The notes below the pieces were generated by a model, which was not told the DNA's origin, searched no databases, and was given only the letters and a program-made list of their open reading frames with translations. DNA of 31,741 bases, from positions 1 to 31,741 of the IMG/VR virus record IMGVR_UViG_3300023199_000070. One strand, given 5' to 3'. The translations under genes were made by a program, and so were the position numbers. The first letter of the stretch is position 1. Each line of letters begins with the position of its first letter. Origin of the DNA: a virus. Shown one piece after another: positions 31,638 to 31,741 of this stretch.

Positions 31638-31741
31638 GTAACCGGCCGGTTTGGGCCGCCTTCCATGGGCGGGTGCGATCTGTAGCTTCCGTCCGTAGCG
31701 ACGTCATTAGGGACGTCGCTTGGAGGGAAGACGATGCGTCA
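31638..31741 (+). mobile_element. Second copy of the IS66-like element's left end (continues off the window)
   Basis: An exact inverted copy of 23-126, starting GTAA at 31638. Eight bases before it (31630-31637, GTGCAATT) would be the target duplication if the other end is flanked by the same bases. The sequence before it (31511-31637) is host DNA next to the tRNA without a gene I can support. Confidence 0.68.
31734..31741 (+). CDS. tnpA: Start of the second putative IS66 tnpA (partial)
   Basis: The ATG at 31734, seven bases after GGAGGG, begins the same MRQ frame as at the left end, cut by the window edge. Confidence 0.5.

Noticed and set aside
31409-31666. Minus-strand ORF with WDSNPRNLSVQRF across the tRNA
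   Set aside because: This is the familiar spurious ORF opposite tRNA-Ser genes.
31559-31693. ORF MEIPERICLRLV... running from host DNA into the right IS end
   Set aside because: It is a chance fusion across the IS boundary, as the same IS frame also ends the cut phage gene at the left.
23-31741. Inverted terminal repeats as hairpin telomeres of a linear plasmid-prophage
   Set aside because: The repeat continues past 23 at the left into an ORF, there is an integrase and tRNA, and no protelomerase is present.

Overview
The window is most of a temperate siphovirus prophage in a GC-rich alphaproteobacterium, probably of the Rhodobacterales type. This rests on the HK97-style head genes, the tail-tip gene order seen in Rhodobacter gene transfer agents, the base composition and the protein style. 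No host protein-coding gene is visible. Host sequence is a tRNA-Ser(UGA) gene (31423-31510) and about 130 bp beyond it.

Both window ends carry the same sequence of at least 104 bp in opposite orientation (23-126 and 31638-31741). Each copy starts with GTAA at the inner edge and reads outward into a Shine-Dalgarno site and the start of an ORF beginning MRQQVLTDPE. I read these as the left ends of two copies of one IS66-family insertion sequence. The left copy cuts a prophage gene after ten codons (127-156), downstream of the tail-fibre genes where lysis genes would be expected. The right copy lies in host DNA past the tRNA.

Layout. Rightward strand (26638-31376): a small CI-type repressor, a control region with three GGGAC-N5-GTCCC sites, two accessory genes, a 300-bp tract of 5-bp GGCNN-type repeats, several small genes and a tyrosine integrase ending 46 bp before the tRNA. 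Leftward strand (26549 to the left edge): a Cro-like gene, a tightly overlapping early operon ending with a D5/SF3 replicative helicase and a DUF7768-like protein, an iteron-rich gap with GAACGAT heptamers, a 300-aa candidate late regulator, and a rho-independent terminator. The late operon follows in canonical order: HNH nuclease, small and large terminase, portal, ClpP-like protease, capsid, head-tail connectors, tail terminator, tail tube, tail chaperones G and G-T (with a GGGAAAG frameshift site), tape measure, tail hub/peptidase/central tip protein, and collagen-like tail fibre with accessory proteins.

How it works together (inference). Repressor and Cro-like protein compete at the GGGAC sites to choose lysogeny or lytic growth. 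The leftward early operon starts replication, perhaps at the iterons. The 300-aa protein may then switch on the late operon past the terminator, either by activation or by antitermination. The repressor has no protease domain, so induction probably does not follow the RecA self-cleavage route. No CRISPR array, defence island or AMR gene was found. The least explained parts are the iteron cluster, the pentanucleotide repeat tract and the 267-aa early protein.
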